From NCBI RefSeq assembly GCF_900099965.1, contig NZ_FNDJ01000020.1, positions 62,001-126,000 on the forward strand: a stretch of DNA of 64,000 nucleotides, read 5' to 3'. A program made the position numbers and the translations under genes. Shown piece after piece: positions 35,131 through 44,007 of the stretch. The DNA is from Nonomuraea jiangxiensis. Lineage in GTDB: Bacteria > Actinomycetota > Actinomycetes > Streptosporangiales > Streptosporangiaceae. The notes below the pieces were generated by a model. The model saw nothing but the letters and a program-made list of their open reading frames with translations. It searched no databases and was not told the origin of the DNA. The number at the start of each line of letters is the position of its first letter. Positions within the stretch are counted from its first letter, which is position 1.

Positions 35131-36306
35131 TCACCCTCCGTGCACGGGTGTCGCGTGCACCACGAACACGGGGTCGCAGGCCGTCAGATGGTGCGAGCCG
35201 TCGGGGCCGGGCGTCAGTCCGGAGACCAGGATCTGGCTGCCCTCACCGCGAAATCCCTGCTCGCGCAGCAGGTCGAGCACGACCGCGACCTGCTCCAGTT
35301 TGCTCAGCGCGCACACGAGCGCGCGCGGGCGGCGGGCGGCGCAGGCGACCACGACGTCGGGGCCGCCACCGCCCACGAAGACGGCGTCGGGGTCGGGCAG
35401 CGGCTCCAGCGTGGGCGGTGCCTGCCCCCTGGCCAGGGCCACTTTGACGCCCTGGCGGAGCACGTTGGCGCGCAGCAGGGCGCAGGACTGCTCGTCGCGT
35501 TCGACGGCGATGACCGCCGCGCCCATCCTGGCGCACTCGACGGCGATCTCGCCGGCGCCGGCGCCGACGTCCCACACCAGGTCGCCGAGCCGGGGACCGA
35601 GCTTGGCCAGGATGAACGCCCTGACCTCGGCCGGGATCCCGCCCTCGGACGGCAGCGCCCACTCGGCCGGTCCCGGCTGGGCCCCGGCCACCCAGCCCGG
35701 CTCCTTGGGCTGGTGCAGCGGATCGATGACGAGGACCACGTCGGGATCCTTCCATGGCCTGGTGGTGGCCTCGCCCATGCGGCTGTGGGTGATCCGCTCG
35801 TCGGGCCCGCCGAGGTCCTCGCAGACGATCAGCGCGCGCGGTGTGGTGGGGGCCAGCTCCCTGGCGATCTCCGCGGGGCCGACGCCCGGCGCGACCAGCA
35901 GGGCCACCTTGGGGTGGGCGCGGCAGGCGTTGACGGCGCGGTTGAGCTGGCCCGGGCCCGACGGGGCGACGACGAGCGCGTCCTCCCAGTTGAGCCCGGC
36001 GCGGGCGAAGGCGAGGCTCACCAGCGAGATGGCGGGCAGCACGTCCGGATGGAGGCCGTGCTCGCGCAAGGTGCGTACGACGCCGAAGAAGCCGGGGTCA
36101 CCTTCCGCGATCACCACCGCGGGGCCCTTGCCGTGTTCGAGGTGGCTGTCGAGGGCCTCCAGGAGCGACCTGTCGGCCACGGTCGGCGCGCTGATCCTGA
36201 GCTGGTCGAGGATGGCGTCCGGCCCCACGACCAGCCGGGCCTCGTGGAGTTTGTCCACCGCCCTGGCCGAGAGCTCGGATCCGTCCCAGCCGACAACCGT
36301 GATCAT
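35131..36306 (-). CDS. cobL: Precorrin-6Y C5,15-methyltransferase (decarboxylating), CbiET fusion
   Basis: 391 aa. The N-terminal CbiE tetrapyrrole methylase domain (MITVVGWDGSELSARAVDKL, AEGDPGFFGVVRTL, LPAISLVSLAFARAGLNWED) is followed from about 205 by the CbiT domain with the SAM motif VWDVGAGAGEIAVECARMGA and VFVGGGGPD. It methylates C5 and C15 and decarboxylates the ring-C acetate in cobalamin synthesis. It is the first gene of the minus-strand cobL-cbiX-cobT-ureohydrolase-cysG-GTPase operon. No cobalamin riboswitch was recognised in the 113 bp upstream. Confidence 0.94.
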   Translation of the reverse strand: MITVVGWDGSELSARAVDKLHEARLVVGPDAILDQLRISAPTVADRSLLEALDSHLEHGKGPAVVIAEGDPGFFGVVRTLREHGLHPDVLPAISLVSLAFARAGLNWEDALVVAPSGPGQLNRAVNACRAHPKVALLVAPGVGPAEIARELAPTTPRALIVCEDLGGPDERITHSRMGEATTRPWKDPDVVLVIDPLHQPKEPGWVAGAQPGPAEWALPSEGGIPAEVRAFILAKLGPRLGDLVWDVGAGAGEIAVECARMGAAVIAVERDEQSCALLRANVLRQGVKVALARGQAPPTLEPLPDPDAVFVGGGGPDVVVACAARRPRALVCALSKLEQVAVVLDLLREQGFRGEGSQILVSGLTPGPDGSHHLTACDPVFVVHATPVHGG

Positions 36307-36419
36307 TGCGCCTCACCGTCCTCATCTCAAGGGTGACTGGTCAGGAGGGGTTTCACAAACGGTGCGAGGGTCATTCCGATGTGCCCCCGGGCCAGGTCGG
36401 ACGGCATCCAGCGGGCAGG

Positions 36420-37499
36420 TCAACCCAGGTCGGCCGGGACGAGGCTGTAGACGACGAGATCCTCGCCGCCGAGCGAGGCGCGGGCGACGCCCTCGCGGAC
36501 GAAACCCGACTTCTCCGCCACCCGCTGGGAGGCCGGGTTGGACACGGCCGCGCGGAGCTGCAGCCGGCCGAAGCCGTGCCGTTCGAACAGCCAGTGCGCG
36601 ATCCGCACCACGGCCTCGCCCGCGAACCCCCGGCCGCGGGCCCACGGGGCGGTCATGTAGCCGACCTCGGCCGTCCGGTTGGTCCAGTCGAGGTCGCGCA
36701 GGTCCACGCTGGCGGCGAACCGGCCGGTGGCGAGCTCCTCGACGGTCCAGGCGATGCCGGCGCCGCGCAGCCGCATCCGCTCGCAGTAGTCGATGAAGGC
36801 CCTCGCGTGGTCCTGCGAGTAGCCACGCGGCACGTTCGTCCTGGCCTGGGTGAGCGGATCGGCGCCGGTGGCGGCCAGGTCGGGTACGTCGGCGGGGGCG
36901 GGCGGGCGCAGCAGCAGCCGGGGGGTGCGCAGCTCCGTCCTGGGCAGCGTGTCGGAGGGGAAGCGGCTGTCGTCGCGCAGCAGGCCGAAGACGACCAGGT
37001 CGTGCGGGCCGTCGTCCTCCAGCACCGCGGCCCGCAGTACGCCCTCCCAGGTGAAGCCGGCTTTCTGGGCCACGCGGAGGGAAGGCAGGTTGTCCAGGTT
37101 GGCGGTCAGGTCGATCCTGCGCAAACCGGTGGTGGTGAACACCCAGTCCGTCAGCCCGCGTACGGCCTCCGTGGCGAAGCCGCGGCCCCGGTAGAGGGGG
37201 TGCACGCCGTATCCGACCTCGGTCGTACCGGCCTGCCACGAGGTCTTGAACAGGCTGATGGCGCCCACGATGAGGCCGGCCTCGCCGGTCATGGCCAGGT
37301 GCAGGCCCTGGCCAGAGCGGCGCAGCTCGTGCACGCCGTTGGAGAGCCACTGGGCGACGCCGGCCGCCTTCGCCGGGGCGCCGGGCGGGAGGAACCGGAC
37401 GCCGGACCGCACGATCGAGCCGATCCTGGCGGCGTCCTGCAAGCCGAACGGCCGGAGCGTGAGCCGTTCCGTAGCGATGCTCACATCAGCGTCGAACAC
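36420..37499 (-). CDS. Tandem GNAT acetyltransferase (RimJ/RimL-like)
   Basis: 359 aa, two complete GNAT domains of about 170 aa. Each begins with the RimJ-like ERLTLRPF / TPRLLLRPP strand and has the acetyl-CoA loop: VGYGVHPLYRGRGFATEAV in the first and VGYMTAPWARGRGFAGEAV in the second. It transfers an acetyl group to an N-terminal amine, antibiotic or other small amine; the substrate is unknown. The start is ambiguous: GTG 37499 (MFDADVS) or GTG 37484. The frame is open to 37664 but would overlap the divergent gene at 37576. Confidence 0.85.
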   Translation of the reverse strand: MFDADVSIATERLTLRPFGLQDAARIGSIVRSGVRFLPPGAPAKAAGVAQWLSNGVHELRRSGQGLHLAMTGEAGLIVGAISLFKTSWQAGTTEVGYGVHPLYRGRGFATEAVRGLTDWVFTTTGLRRIDLTANLDNLPSLRVAQKAGFTWEGVLRAAVLEDDGPHDLVVFGLLRDDSRFPSDTLPRTELRTPRLLLRPPAPADVPDLAATGADPLTQARTNVPRGYSQDHARAFIDYCERMRLRGAGIAWTVEELATGRFAASVDLRDLDWTNRTAEVGYMTAPWARGRGFAGEAVVRIAHWLFERHGFGRLQLRAAVSNPASQRVAEKSGFVREGVARASLGGEDLVVYSLVPADLG

Positions 37500-37575
37500 C
37501 CTCGGCAGGGTACACAGTCGCGACGTTTGCCCATCAAAGCAGGGGTAGGGGCGCATTGAGGGGAGTGAGAGAACT

Positions 37576-37983
37576 ATGGAACGTGGGAGCGGCAAGCACG
37601 GTCCCCGCCTCGACGACCAGCAGAAACACGAGACCGAGGGCCTGGTACGCGGGGGCGGCGGCACGCATGCCGAAGAGTGGAAGGAACCCGAGTCCCCGCT
37701 CGCGCCCGGCGAGGAGCCGCGGAGTTCCTACCCGCCGGGGCACGAACCGGGCGTCCCCGAGGGCATCACGCCGCAGGGCGCCGAGATCCGCAGCGATCTG
37801 GCCAAATGGCTCAGCGACGCCGGCTGGCCCGCCTCCAAGGACGAACTCGTCCGGCACGCCGACCGCGCGCAGGCGCCGGACGCGGTGGCCGGCCTGGTCG
37901 GATCCCTGCCCGACCGCCGTTACGCGAACATGGCGGAGGTGGCCGAGGCCCTCGGGCTCGGTTCGGAGCGACGAAGGTGGTGA
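37576..37983 (+). CDS. DUF2795 domain protein
   Basis: 135 aa. The first 70 residues are hydrophilic and Glu/Gly-rich. The C-terminal part, SDLAKWLSDAGWPASKDELVRHA, then APDAVAGLVGSLPDRRYANM and AEVAEALG, is the DUF2795 domain found in many actinomycetes (function unknown, possibly nucleic-acid or protein binding). The start has GGAG upstream (GGGGAGTGAGAGAACT-ATG). It is three bases before the Vms1-like gene, so the two are one operon; that neighbour is a peptide-release-factor-like fold, which hints at a translation or stress link (inference). Confidence 0.8.
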   Translation: MERGSGKHGPRLDDQQKHETEGLVRGGGGTHAEEWKEPESPLAPGEEPRSSYPPGHEPGVPEGITPQGAEIRSDLAKWLSDAGWPASKDELVRHADRAQAPDAVAGLVGSLPDRRYANMAEVAEALGLGSERRRW

Positions 37984-37986
37984 GCC

Positions 37987-39000
37987 GTGCGCCTCGACTT
38001 CATCCGGCCCCTGTACGAGCGGAGCGGCCCGTACGCGTCGGTCTATCTGGGCGCACTGACGGGCCCGGAGCGGGCGAGGCACTGGCGGGGCCTGCGCGAC
38101 CGGCTCGACCGGGAGGTGGACCCCGCCACGCTTGACGCTTTGGAGGAGGAGGCGACCCGGACCGCTCCCGGGCAGGCGTTGTTCGCCGCGCACGGTGACG
38201 TGGTGCTGGCCGAGTCGTTCGACCGGCCGCCGGTGGAGCTGGCCACCTGGTCGCCGTTGCCGCACGTCACGCCCATGCTCATGCAGCGCGGCGAGAACGT
38301 GCCGCACATCCGGGTGATCGTGGATCACGCGGGTGCGGAGGTGACGGTGTTCGGAAGCGGGGCGCCGCGCAGGACCACCGTGGCGGCCGCCTCGTGGCCA
38401 CTGCAGAAGACCGCGCAGGGCGGCTGGTCGCAGAAGCGGTACGAGCGGGCCGTGGACGAGACCTGGGAGAAGAACGCGGTGGCCGTCGCTCGCGAGGTCG
38501 ACGAGCAGGTCCGCCGGATCGGCGCGGAGCTGGTCCTGGTGGCCGGTGAGCCGAAGTCGCGCTCGTACCTGCTGCAGCATCTCGGTACCAAGGCCGCCGA
38601 CCGGGTCATGATGGTCGAGCACGGCAGCCGCGCCTGCCACGGGCAGTTCGAGGCGGACGTGGAGCGGGCCCTCGACCAGTGGCTGGAGCGGCGGCGGGCC
38701 GAGCTGGTCGAGCGGCACCAGGAGTCGGCGGGGCCGGTCGGGATGGCCAAGGTGGCCGACGCCCTGCGCGACGGCCGGGTCCAGGCCGTGCTCTCGCCCG
38801 GCGAGTTGCCGCGCGGAGTGTGGACCGGGCAGTGCGGGACGCTGCTGGCCACCGACGCGGGCGAGCTGCGCCGCTGGGGCGTCGAGGCTCCCATCGAGGA
38901 GCGCTCGGACTCCGCCCTGGCCAGGGCCGCCGCGCTGACGGACGCGGAGTTGTGGTTCACCGACCGCGTCCCCGACGTGGCGGCCGTGCTCAGGTACTGA
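37987..39000 (+). CDS. Vms1/eRF1-fold protein (Rv2629/baeRF-like)
   Basis: 337 aa. The N-terminal half (YASVYLGALTGPERARHWRG then ALFAAHGDVVLAESF) and the C-terminal release-factor-like half (AVAREVDEQVRRIGAELVLV, SRSYLLQHLGTKAADRVMMV, DALRDGRVQAVLS) match the actinobacterial Rv2629-like family related to eukaryotic eRF1/Vms1. Rv2629 is hypoxia-induced in mycobacteria, but the biochemical role is not established. The canonical GGQ is not seen. The start is GTG, with the ribosome site in the end of the DUF2795 gene. Confidence 0.78.
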   Translation: MRLDFIRPLYERSGPYASVYLGALTGPERARHWRGLRDRLDREVDPATLDALEEEATRTAPGQALFAAHGDVVLAESFDRPPVELATWSPLPHVTPMLMQRGENVPHIRVIVDHAGAEVTVFGSGAPRRTTVAAASWPLQKTAQGGWSQKRYERAVDETWEKNAVAVAREVDEQVRRIGAELVLVAGEPKSRSYLLQHLGTKAADRVMMVEHGSRACHGQFEADVERALDQWLERRRAELVERHQESAGPVGMAKVADALRDGRVQAVLSPGELPRGVWTGQCGTLLATDAGELRRWGVEAPIEERSDSALARAAALTDAELWFTDRVPDVAAVLRY

Positions 39001-39029
39001 CGATCGCCTGGGGGCCCCGGGTGCGGGGC

Positions 39030-39587
39030 TCAGGTGCTGACGATCACTTCCAGGGTCCTGGGGCCGTGCACGCCTTCGACCCGGTTCAGCTCGATGTCGC
39101 TGGTGGCCGAGGGGCCGCTGATCCAGGTGAGCGGGCGCGACGGGTCGAGCCTGGCGATCGCCTCCGGCACGCAGGACACGATCTGGTCGGCCCGCACCAC
39201 GCACAGGTGGTAGTCGGGGACCAGCGTCTGCGCCCTGGTGCCCTGGCCGGGGCCGTGGTCGAGGACGATCGTGCCGGTCTCGGCGACGGCCACGGCGCAG
39301 TTGGTGATCACGCCGTCGGCCGTGTTCAGGTCGGTCCAGCCGCCCTCCCGGTCGAAGCCGTCGGGGACGATCATGCGGCGCCCGGCCACGCTCTCGGCGA
39401 TCCTGCCCGGCACCTCGGCCTCGGGCAGCACGTGCACGATCGCCCGGTAGTCGTCCACCCGCTCGGCGAACAGCGTCACGAGGTCGTCCACCTGCTGCGT
39501 CGTGCGGTAGTGCCGGGGGATCTCGACGTCCGCCGCACCGGCCACGGCCCTGCCGATCCTGGCCAGAATCTCCTCACGCGCGCTCAT
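39030..39587 (-). CDS. lutC: Lactate utilisation protein C
   Basis: 185 aa, LUD domain (YkgG type). It is the smallest subunit of the LutABC L-lactate dehydrogenase complex. Typical positions are the TNCAVAVAETGTIVLDHGPG core, VPDYHLCVVRADQIV and the terminal TWISGPSATSDIELNRVEG. The start ATG 39587 overlaps the lutB stop (ATGA). It is last in the operon. Confidence 0.93.
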   Translation of the reverse strand: MSAREEILARIGRAVAGAADVEIPRHYRTTQQVDDLVTLFAERVDDYRAIVHVLPEAEVPGRIAESVAGRRMIVPDGFDREGGWTDLNTADGVITNCAVAVAETGTIVLDHGPGQGTRAQTLVPDYHLCVVRADQIVSCVPEAIARLDPSRPLTWISGPSATSDIELNRVEGVHGPRTLEVIVST

Positions 39588-40981
39588 TCGCCCGCACCCC
39601 CGCTCCGCTCCCACCAGTCTCTGAACGACTCCTCCGGGATGTCCGGCAGGTCCCTGGTGTCGGTCCACGCCGACAAAGGCCCGGGCAGCCGTTTCGGTAC
39701 GAGCTTGCGCAGCCGGGTGGCCGCGCGCTCGGCCTTGGCCAGCCGGGTGTGGTCGTCGAGTATCCAGCCCGCGACCTTCATGCCCGCCCGCTCGGCCGCC
39801 GCGTGCGGCGCCTTGGCCCGCAGGTCCACCAGCACCTCCGGGATGTCGATGGCGACCGGGCAGACCTCGTAGCAGGCCCCGCACAGGCTGGAGGCGAACG
39901 GCAGCGAGGCGTCCAGCTCCGACGACATGCCCCGCAGCTGCGGGGTGAGGATGGCGCCGATCGGCCCCGGGTAGACCGACCCGTACGCGTGGCCGCCCGT
40001 ACGCTCGTAGACCGGGCACACGTTCAGGCAGGCCGAGCAGCGGATGCAGCGCAGCGCCTGGCGGCCCACCTCGTCGGCGAGCACGTCGGTGCGGCCGTTG
40101 TCGAGCAGCACCAGGTGGAAGTCCTGGCCTTCGACCGCGCCGGTCCACATGCTCGTGTAGGGATTCATCCGCTCACCCGTGGAGCTGCGCGGCAGAAGCT
40201 GGAGGAACACCTCCAGATCCCGCCAGGAGGGCAGCAGCTTCTCGATCCCGACGACGCTGATGAGCGTCTCCGGCAGGCTCAGGCACATGCGGCCGTTGCC
40301 CTCCGACTCCAGCACCACGAGGGTGCCGGTCTCGGCGACCATGAAGTTGGCCCCGGAGATGGCGACCTTGCTCCGGAGGAAGCGTTCACGCAGGTGGAGC
40401 CGGGCCGCCTCGGTCAGGGCGGGCGGGTCGTCGGTCAGGCCCTCGGGCGGATCGGGCATCTTGTCGAGGAAGATCTCGCGGATCTCCGACCGGTTGCGGT
40501 GGATCGCGGGGACCAGGATGTGGCTGGGGAAGTCGTCGCCGAGCTGCACGATCAGCTCGGCCAGGTCGGTCTCGTACGCGGTGATGCCCTGCTCGGCCAG
40601 CGCCTCGTTGAGCTCGATCTCCTGGGTGGCCATGGACTTGACCTTGACCACCTCGGTCTCGCCGGTGGCCTTGACCAGGCCGGTGACGATGGCGTTGGCC
40701 TCCGCCGCGTCCCTGGCCCAGTGGACCGTGCCGCCCGCCCTGGTCACGGCCTCTTCGAGCTGGAGGAGGTAGCGGTCGAGGTTGCGGAGGGTGTGGTCCT
40801 TGATCGCCTTGCCGGCGGCGCGCAGCTCCTGCCAGTCGGGCAGCTCACCGACGACGCCGGCTCGCTTGTCCCGGATGGTGTGAGTGGCCTTGCGGAGGTT
40901 GTAGCGGAGCTGCGAGTTACTAACGGCTTTCGCCGCATTTTGCGGGAAATTTCCGGGCATGCCGAGGAACGTGGCGCTCAT
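39584..40981 (-). CDS. lutB: Lactate utilisation iron-sulfur protein B
   Basis: 465 aa. An N-terminal LUD domain (KSMATQEIELNEALAEQGI ... SGANFMVAETGTLVVLESEG) is followed by a ferredoxin-like domain with two 4Fe-4S motifs, CIRCSACLNVCPVYE (about 305) and CGACYEVCPVAID (about 360), and a C-terminal helical extension. It carries electrons in L-lactate oxidation to pyruvate. The start ATG 40981 overlaps the lutA stop. The longer frame to 41299 duplicates lutA sequence and was rejected. Confidence 0.95.
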   Translation of the reverse strand: MSATFLGMPGNFPQNAAKAVSNSQLRYNLRKATHTIRDKRAGVVGELPDWQELRAAGKAIKDHTLRNLDRYLLQLEEAVTRAGGTVHWARDAAEANAIVTGLVKATGETEVVKVKSMATQEIELNEALAEQGITAYETDLAELIVQLGDDFPSHILVPAIHRNRSEIREIFLDKMPDPPEGLTDDPPALTEAARLHLRERFLRSKVAISGANFMVAETGTLVVLESEGNGRMCLSLPETLISVVGIEKLLPSWRDLEVFLQLLPRSSTGERMNPYTSMWTGAVEGQDFHLVLLDNGRTDVLADEVGRQALRCIRCSACLNVCPVYERTGGHAYGSVYPGPIGAILTPQLRGMSSELDASLPFASSLCGACYEVCPVAIDIPEVLVDLRAKAPHAAAERAGMKVAGWILDDHTRLAKAERAATRLRKLVPKRLPGPLSAWTDTRDLPDIPEESFRDWWERSGGAGE

Positions 40982-41709
40982 TGTGCTTCCTCCGTGGATG
41001 CCAGGATCTCGGCCAGGTGCATCGTCCGGACGCCGGTCTTCTGGCGGCGCAGCGTGCCGCCGATGTGCATCAGGCAGGAGTTGTCCGCCGCGCACAGCAC
41101 TTCGGCGCCCGTGTCCAGGATGCCGCGGGTCTTGTCGGCGCCCATCGCCGCGGAGACGGCCGGGTTCTTGACCGCGAACGTGCCGCCGAAGCCGCAGCAC
41201 TCCTCCGCGCCGGGCAGGGGCACCAGCTCCAGGCCGCGGACGTTCTTGAGCAGCCGGGTGGGCCGGTCGCCCAGGTGGAGGCCGCGGAGCGAGTGGCACG
41301 TCGGGTGATAAGTCACCCGATGCGGGAAATATGCGCCGACGTCATCGGTCTTCAGGACGTCGATCAGGAATTCGGATAGCTCGTACACCTTCGGCACGAC
41401 CTCGGCGATCGCCGCCGCTCCCCGGCTGCCCGGCCGCGCCAGCTTCGGGTACTGCTCGCGCACCATGGCCGCGCACGACCCCGACGGCGCGACGACGGCG
41501 TCGTATCCGGCGAAGACCTCGGTGAAGTGCCGTGCCAGCCGTACGCCCTGCTCGCGGTAGCCGGTGTTGACGTGCATCTGGCCGCAGCACGTCTGCGCCG
41601 CGGGGAAGTCCACGTCGCAGCCGAGCCTGCGCAGCAGGGAGACGACGGCCTTGCCGGTGCCGGGGAAGAGCGTGTCGTTCACGCACGTGATGAACAGGGC
41701 GACTCGCAC
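40978..41709 (-). CDS. lutA: Lactate utilisation protein A (CCG-domain Fe-S subunit)
   Basis: 243 aa, with two cysteine-rich CCG domains: AAQTCCGQMHVNTGY (about 40) and GAEECCGFGGTFAVK (about 177), plus THYHPTCHSLR-like and NSCLMHIGG Cys/His positions that bind an unusual Fe-S cluster. It is first in lutABC. The start GTG 41709 has GAAGGAG 6 bases upstream; an upstream ATG at 41739 would lie inside the operator. It is divergent from the regulator gene. Confidence 0.95.
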   Translation of the reverse strand: MRVALFITCVNDTLFPGTGKAVVSLLRRLGCDVDFPAAQTCCGQMHVNTGYREQGVRLARHFTEVFAGYDAVVAPSGSCAAMVREQYPKLARPGSRGAAAIAEVVPKVYELSEFLIDVLKTDDVGAYFPHRVTYHPTCHSLRGLHLGDRPTRLLKNVRGLELVPLPGAEECCGFGGTFAVKNPAVSAAMGADKTRGILDTGAEVLCAADNSCLMHIGGTLRRQKTGVRTMHLAEILASTEEAQ

Positions 41710-41727
41710 GCCACTCCTTCCAAGATA

Positions 41728-41754
41728 TGGTCGGACCACTGTATGGTCAGACCA
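41728..41754. promoter_or_regulatory. Twin FadR-type palindromes (lut operator)
   Basis: TGGTCGGACCA (41728-41738) and TGGTCAGACCA (41744-41754), two perfect palindromes 16 bp apart, match the TGGT-N3-ACCA site of FadR/LldR-subfamily GntR proteins. They lie between the divergent lutA and regulator genes and probably control both. Confidence 0.85.
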
Positions 41755-41798
41755 TACCTAAATACCACTATTTCCGGCCACCACCAGAGAGGACTCCG

Positions 41799-42500
41799 TT
41801 GGCGGACAGCGGCTGGCATCCCGTCAGGCGAACGCGGACGTTCGAGGACGTACTCGCACAGATCGAGCGGCGCATCGCCGAGGACGGACTGACCGTGGGC
41901 GACCGGCTGCCCGCCGAACGCCACCTCGCCGGGCAACTCGGCGTCAGCCGCTCGTCCGTACGCGAGGCCCTGCGCGTGCTGGAGACCCTCGGCGTGGTCT
42001 CCTCCCACGCCGGCCGGGGGCCGGACGCGGGGGCGGTGCTCACCTCGCGCCCCGACTCGGCGCTGACGGACCTGCTCCGGCTGCACCTCGGCCTGGCCAG
42101 CCTGGAGCTGCGCGAGGTCATCGACACGCGGCACATGATCGAGCAGTGGGCGGCCTCGCATGCCGCCGCCGCCAGGGCGGACACCTCCGCCCTGGCCGAC
42201 GCCCTTTCCGGGATGGACAGGGCGCGGACGGCGGAGGAGTTCGTGGAGCACGACACCGCCTTCCACTGCGCGATCGCGGACGCGTCGGGCAACCGGCTCG
42301 TCGCCGCGATCATGCGCTCACTACGGGACTCGATGTGCAAATACGCCGTCGAAGCCGTCGAACGCCTGGGCGACACGTCGATCCTGCGTACCGACCACGA
42401 GCGCATCCTGAACGCCATCGACCGGGGCGAGGCCGCCGAGGCCGCCCGGGCGGTGTCGGACCACCTGGCGCACGCGTACCCGTCGCTCTTCGGTCAATGA
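41799..42500 (+). CDS. FadR/LldR-subfamily GntR regulator of lut operon
   Basis: 233 aa. GntR winged HTH at residues about 10-75 (LTVGDRLPAERHLAGQLGVS, SSVREALRVLETLGVVSS), then an all-helical FCD ligand domain with metal-site residues in VIDTRHMIEQWA, FVEHDTAFHCAIADASGN and DHLAHAYPSL. Divergent from lutABC; presumed lactate-responsive repressor. TTG 41799 is chosen (AGAGAGGA upstream) because the frame's first ATG at 41727 would sit on the operator. Its stop overlaps the end of the convergent sulfatase gene by 7 bp. Confidence 0.88.
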   Translation: MADSGWHPVRRTRTFEDVLAQIERRIAEDGLTVGDRLPAERHLAGQLGVSRSSVREALRVLETLGVVSSHAGRGPDAGAVLTSRPDSALTDLLRLHLGLASLELREVIDTRHMIEQWAASHAAAARADTSALADALSGMDRARTAEEFVEHDTAFHCAIADASGNRLVAAIMRSLRDSMCKYAVEAVERLGDTSILRTDHERILNAIDRGEAAEAARAVSDHLAHAYPSLFGQ

Positions 42501-43924
42501 CGGGTGTCCGCCTCCCGGCAGCCGGCCCCTGAGCAGGCCATCATCGCCTGCAGCCGCCGCTCCAGGCCGACCAGCAGCCCGGGGTCGGCGTCCTGGGCCA
42601 GGTTGTGCAGCTGGTACGGATCGGCGGCCAGGTCGTAGAGCTGTAGCTCGCCCGTCTCATAGCGGACATACGTATGGTCCCGCGTACGCAACGCCTGATA
42701 GGCGGGCACCGGGGTCTGGGCGGCCGACGACCGGTCGATCGGCCGGTAGAACTCGATCAGCAGGTTCTTCCGCCACTCCCCCGGCGGCTGGCCCCGCAGC
42801 AGCGGCACCAGCGACCGCCCCTCCGCGAACGCGGGCACCCGGGCCCCGCCCAGCGCGGCGAACGTGGGCGCCAGGTCCACCGTGGCCGCCAGCTGGTCGT
42901 TCGTGGTGCCCGGGCTGATGCCGGGACCGCGCACCACGAGCGGGATCCTGATCGCCTCCTCGAACGGGGTGGTCTTGCCCTGCTTGAGGCGGTGCGTACC
43001 GAGGTGGAAGCCGTTGTCGGAGCTGAAGAAGATGTAGGTGTCGTTGAGCTTGCCCGACTCCCGCAGCGCGTCGACCACGGAGCCGACCAGGTCGTCCACG
43101 CCCAGCATGGAGCGCAACCTGGTGCGGTAGCGCTCGTCCACCTCGTCCAGGGCGGGCTCCTGGATCCGGGGCCGCTGCCGCAGCCAGAGCGGCTCGCGGC
43201 TCACGTCCTCCTGGTTGAACGACGGCGTGCGCGGGGCAGTGGCCAGCGAGAAGGCGCCCGCGTGGCGGACCGCCGGGTTGGCCGGATTGTGCGGGCCGAT
43301 CGGCGCCAGGAACAGGAAGAACGGATCCTGCGAGGCAGTGATGAAGTCGGCGGCCTTGCCGGCCAGCACGTCCGACAGGTAGTCCTCCTCCGACCAGCCG
43401 TAGTCGTAGACCCTGCCGTTCTCGTTGAGGCGGTAGCCGTATTCCTCGTAGAGGTGGCGGACCGGCACGTCCCACTCGTTCCAGCCGGGCGGCACGTACG
43501 TCTCCTCGGCCGTACCGCCCGGATAGTGGTTGAGGTATTTGCCCATCAGGCCCGTGCGGTATCCGGCCTCCTGCATCCAGGTGCCGATGGTGGAACGTTC
43601 CAGACCCAGACTGTGGAAACGGTCGAAACCGCCTTCCGGGGCCGTGTTGGTGCGCACGTTGTGGCTGTGCACGTACTGGGAGCGCAGGATCGAGGCCCTG
43701 GACGGGCAGCACCACGAGTTGGTCACGAAGAAGCGCTCGAACGAGACCCCCTGACGCACGAGCTCCTCGGCGATGTTGGGGAAGAGCCCCAACGTCCCGG
43801 TCTCGAGGTCGTCGGCCACGATGTACACGATGTTGGGCCGGGACTTGCCTTCGGCCATCGTGGGCTCAGCCGCCGGCAGCAGGAGAAGCAGCAGGCAGAC
43901 AATGCGTCGCAGACCGTTCAGCAC
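42494..43924 (-). CDS. Exported sulfatase (alkaline-phosphatase fold)
   Basis: 476 aa with a Sec signal peptide (MLNGLRRIVCLLLLLLPAAE, cleavage about 24). N-terminal NIVYIVADDLETG supplies metal-binding Asp pairs. SWCCPSRASILRSQY is the formylglycine motif C-x-P-S-R, the first Cys being converted. FFSSDNGFHLGTHRLKQGK gives the second metal ligands (DN, H). It resembles N-acetylglucosamine-6-sulfatase/arylsulfatase types that desulfate extracellular glycans or aryl sulfates. No maturase (formylglycine-generating enzyme) gene is adjacent. It is monocistronic, with its 3' end overlapping the lut regulator. Confidence 0.88.
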   Translation of the reverse strand: MLNGLRRIVCLLLLLLPAAEPTMAEGKSRPNIVYIVADDLETGTLGLFPNIAEELVRQGVSFERFFVTNSWCCPSRASILRSQYVHSHNVRTNTAPEGGFDRFHSLGLERSTIGTWMQEAGYRTGLMGKYLNHYPGGTAEETYVPPGWNEWDVPVRHLYEEYGYRLNENGRVYDYGWSEEDYLSDVLAGKAADFITASQDPFFLFLAPIGPHNPANPAVRHAGAFSLATAPRTPSFNQEDVSREPLWLRQRPRIQEPALDEVDERYRTRLRSMLGVDDLVGSVVDALRESGKLNDTYIFFSSDNGFHLGTHRLKQGKTTPFEEAIRIPLVVRGPGISPGTTNDQLAATVDLAPTFAALGGARVPAFAEGRSLVPLLRGQPPGEWRKNLLIEFYRPIDRSSAAQTPVPAYQALRTRDHTYVRYETGELQLYDLAADPYQLHNLAQDADPGLLVGLERRLQAMMACSGAGCREADTRH

Positions 43925-44007
43925 AGTGTGACCAGTACCCCGGAAGATCCTCCATTGACACTTTCGGTCCTCACAGCCGTAATAGAACTTAATTCCGGAG
44001 GTGTCAT

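Noticed and set aside
41727..42500. 257-aa version of the lut regulator
   Set aside because: Its start codon lies on the first operator palindrome; TTG 41799 has a ribosome site and gives the normal GntR N-terminus.
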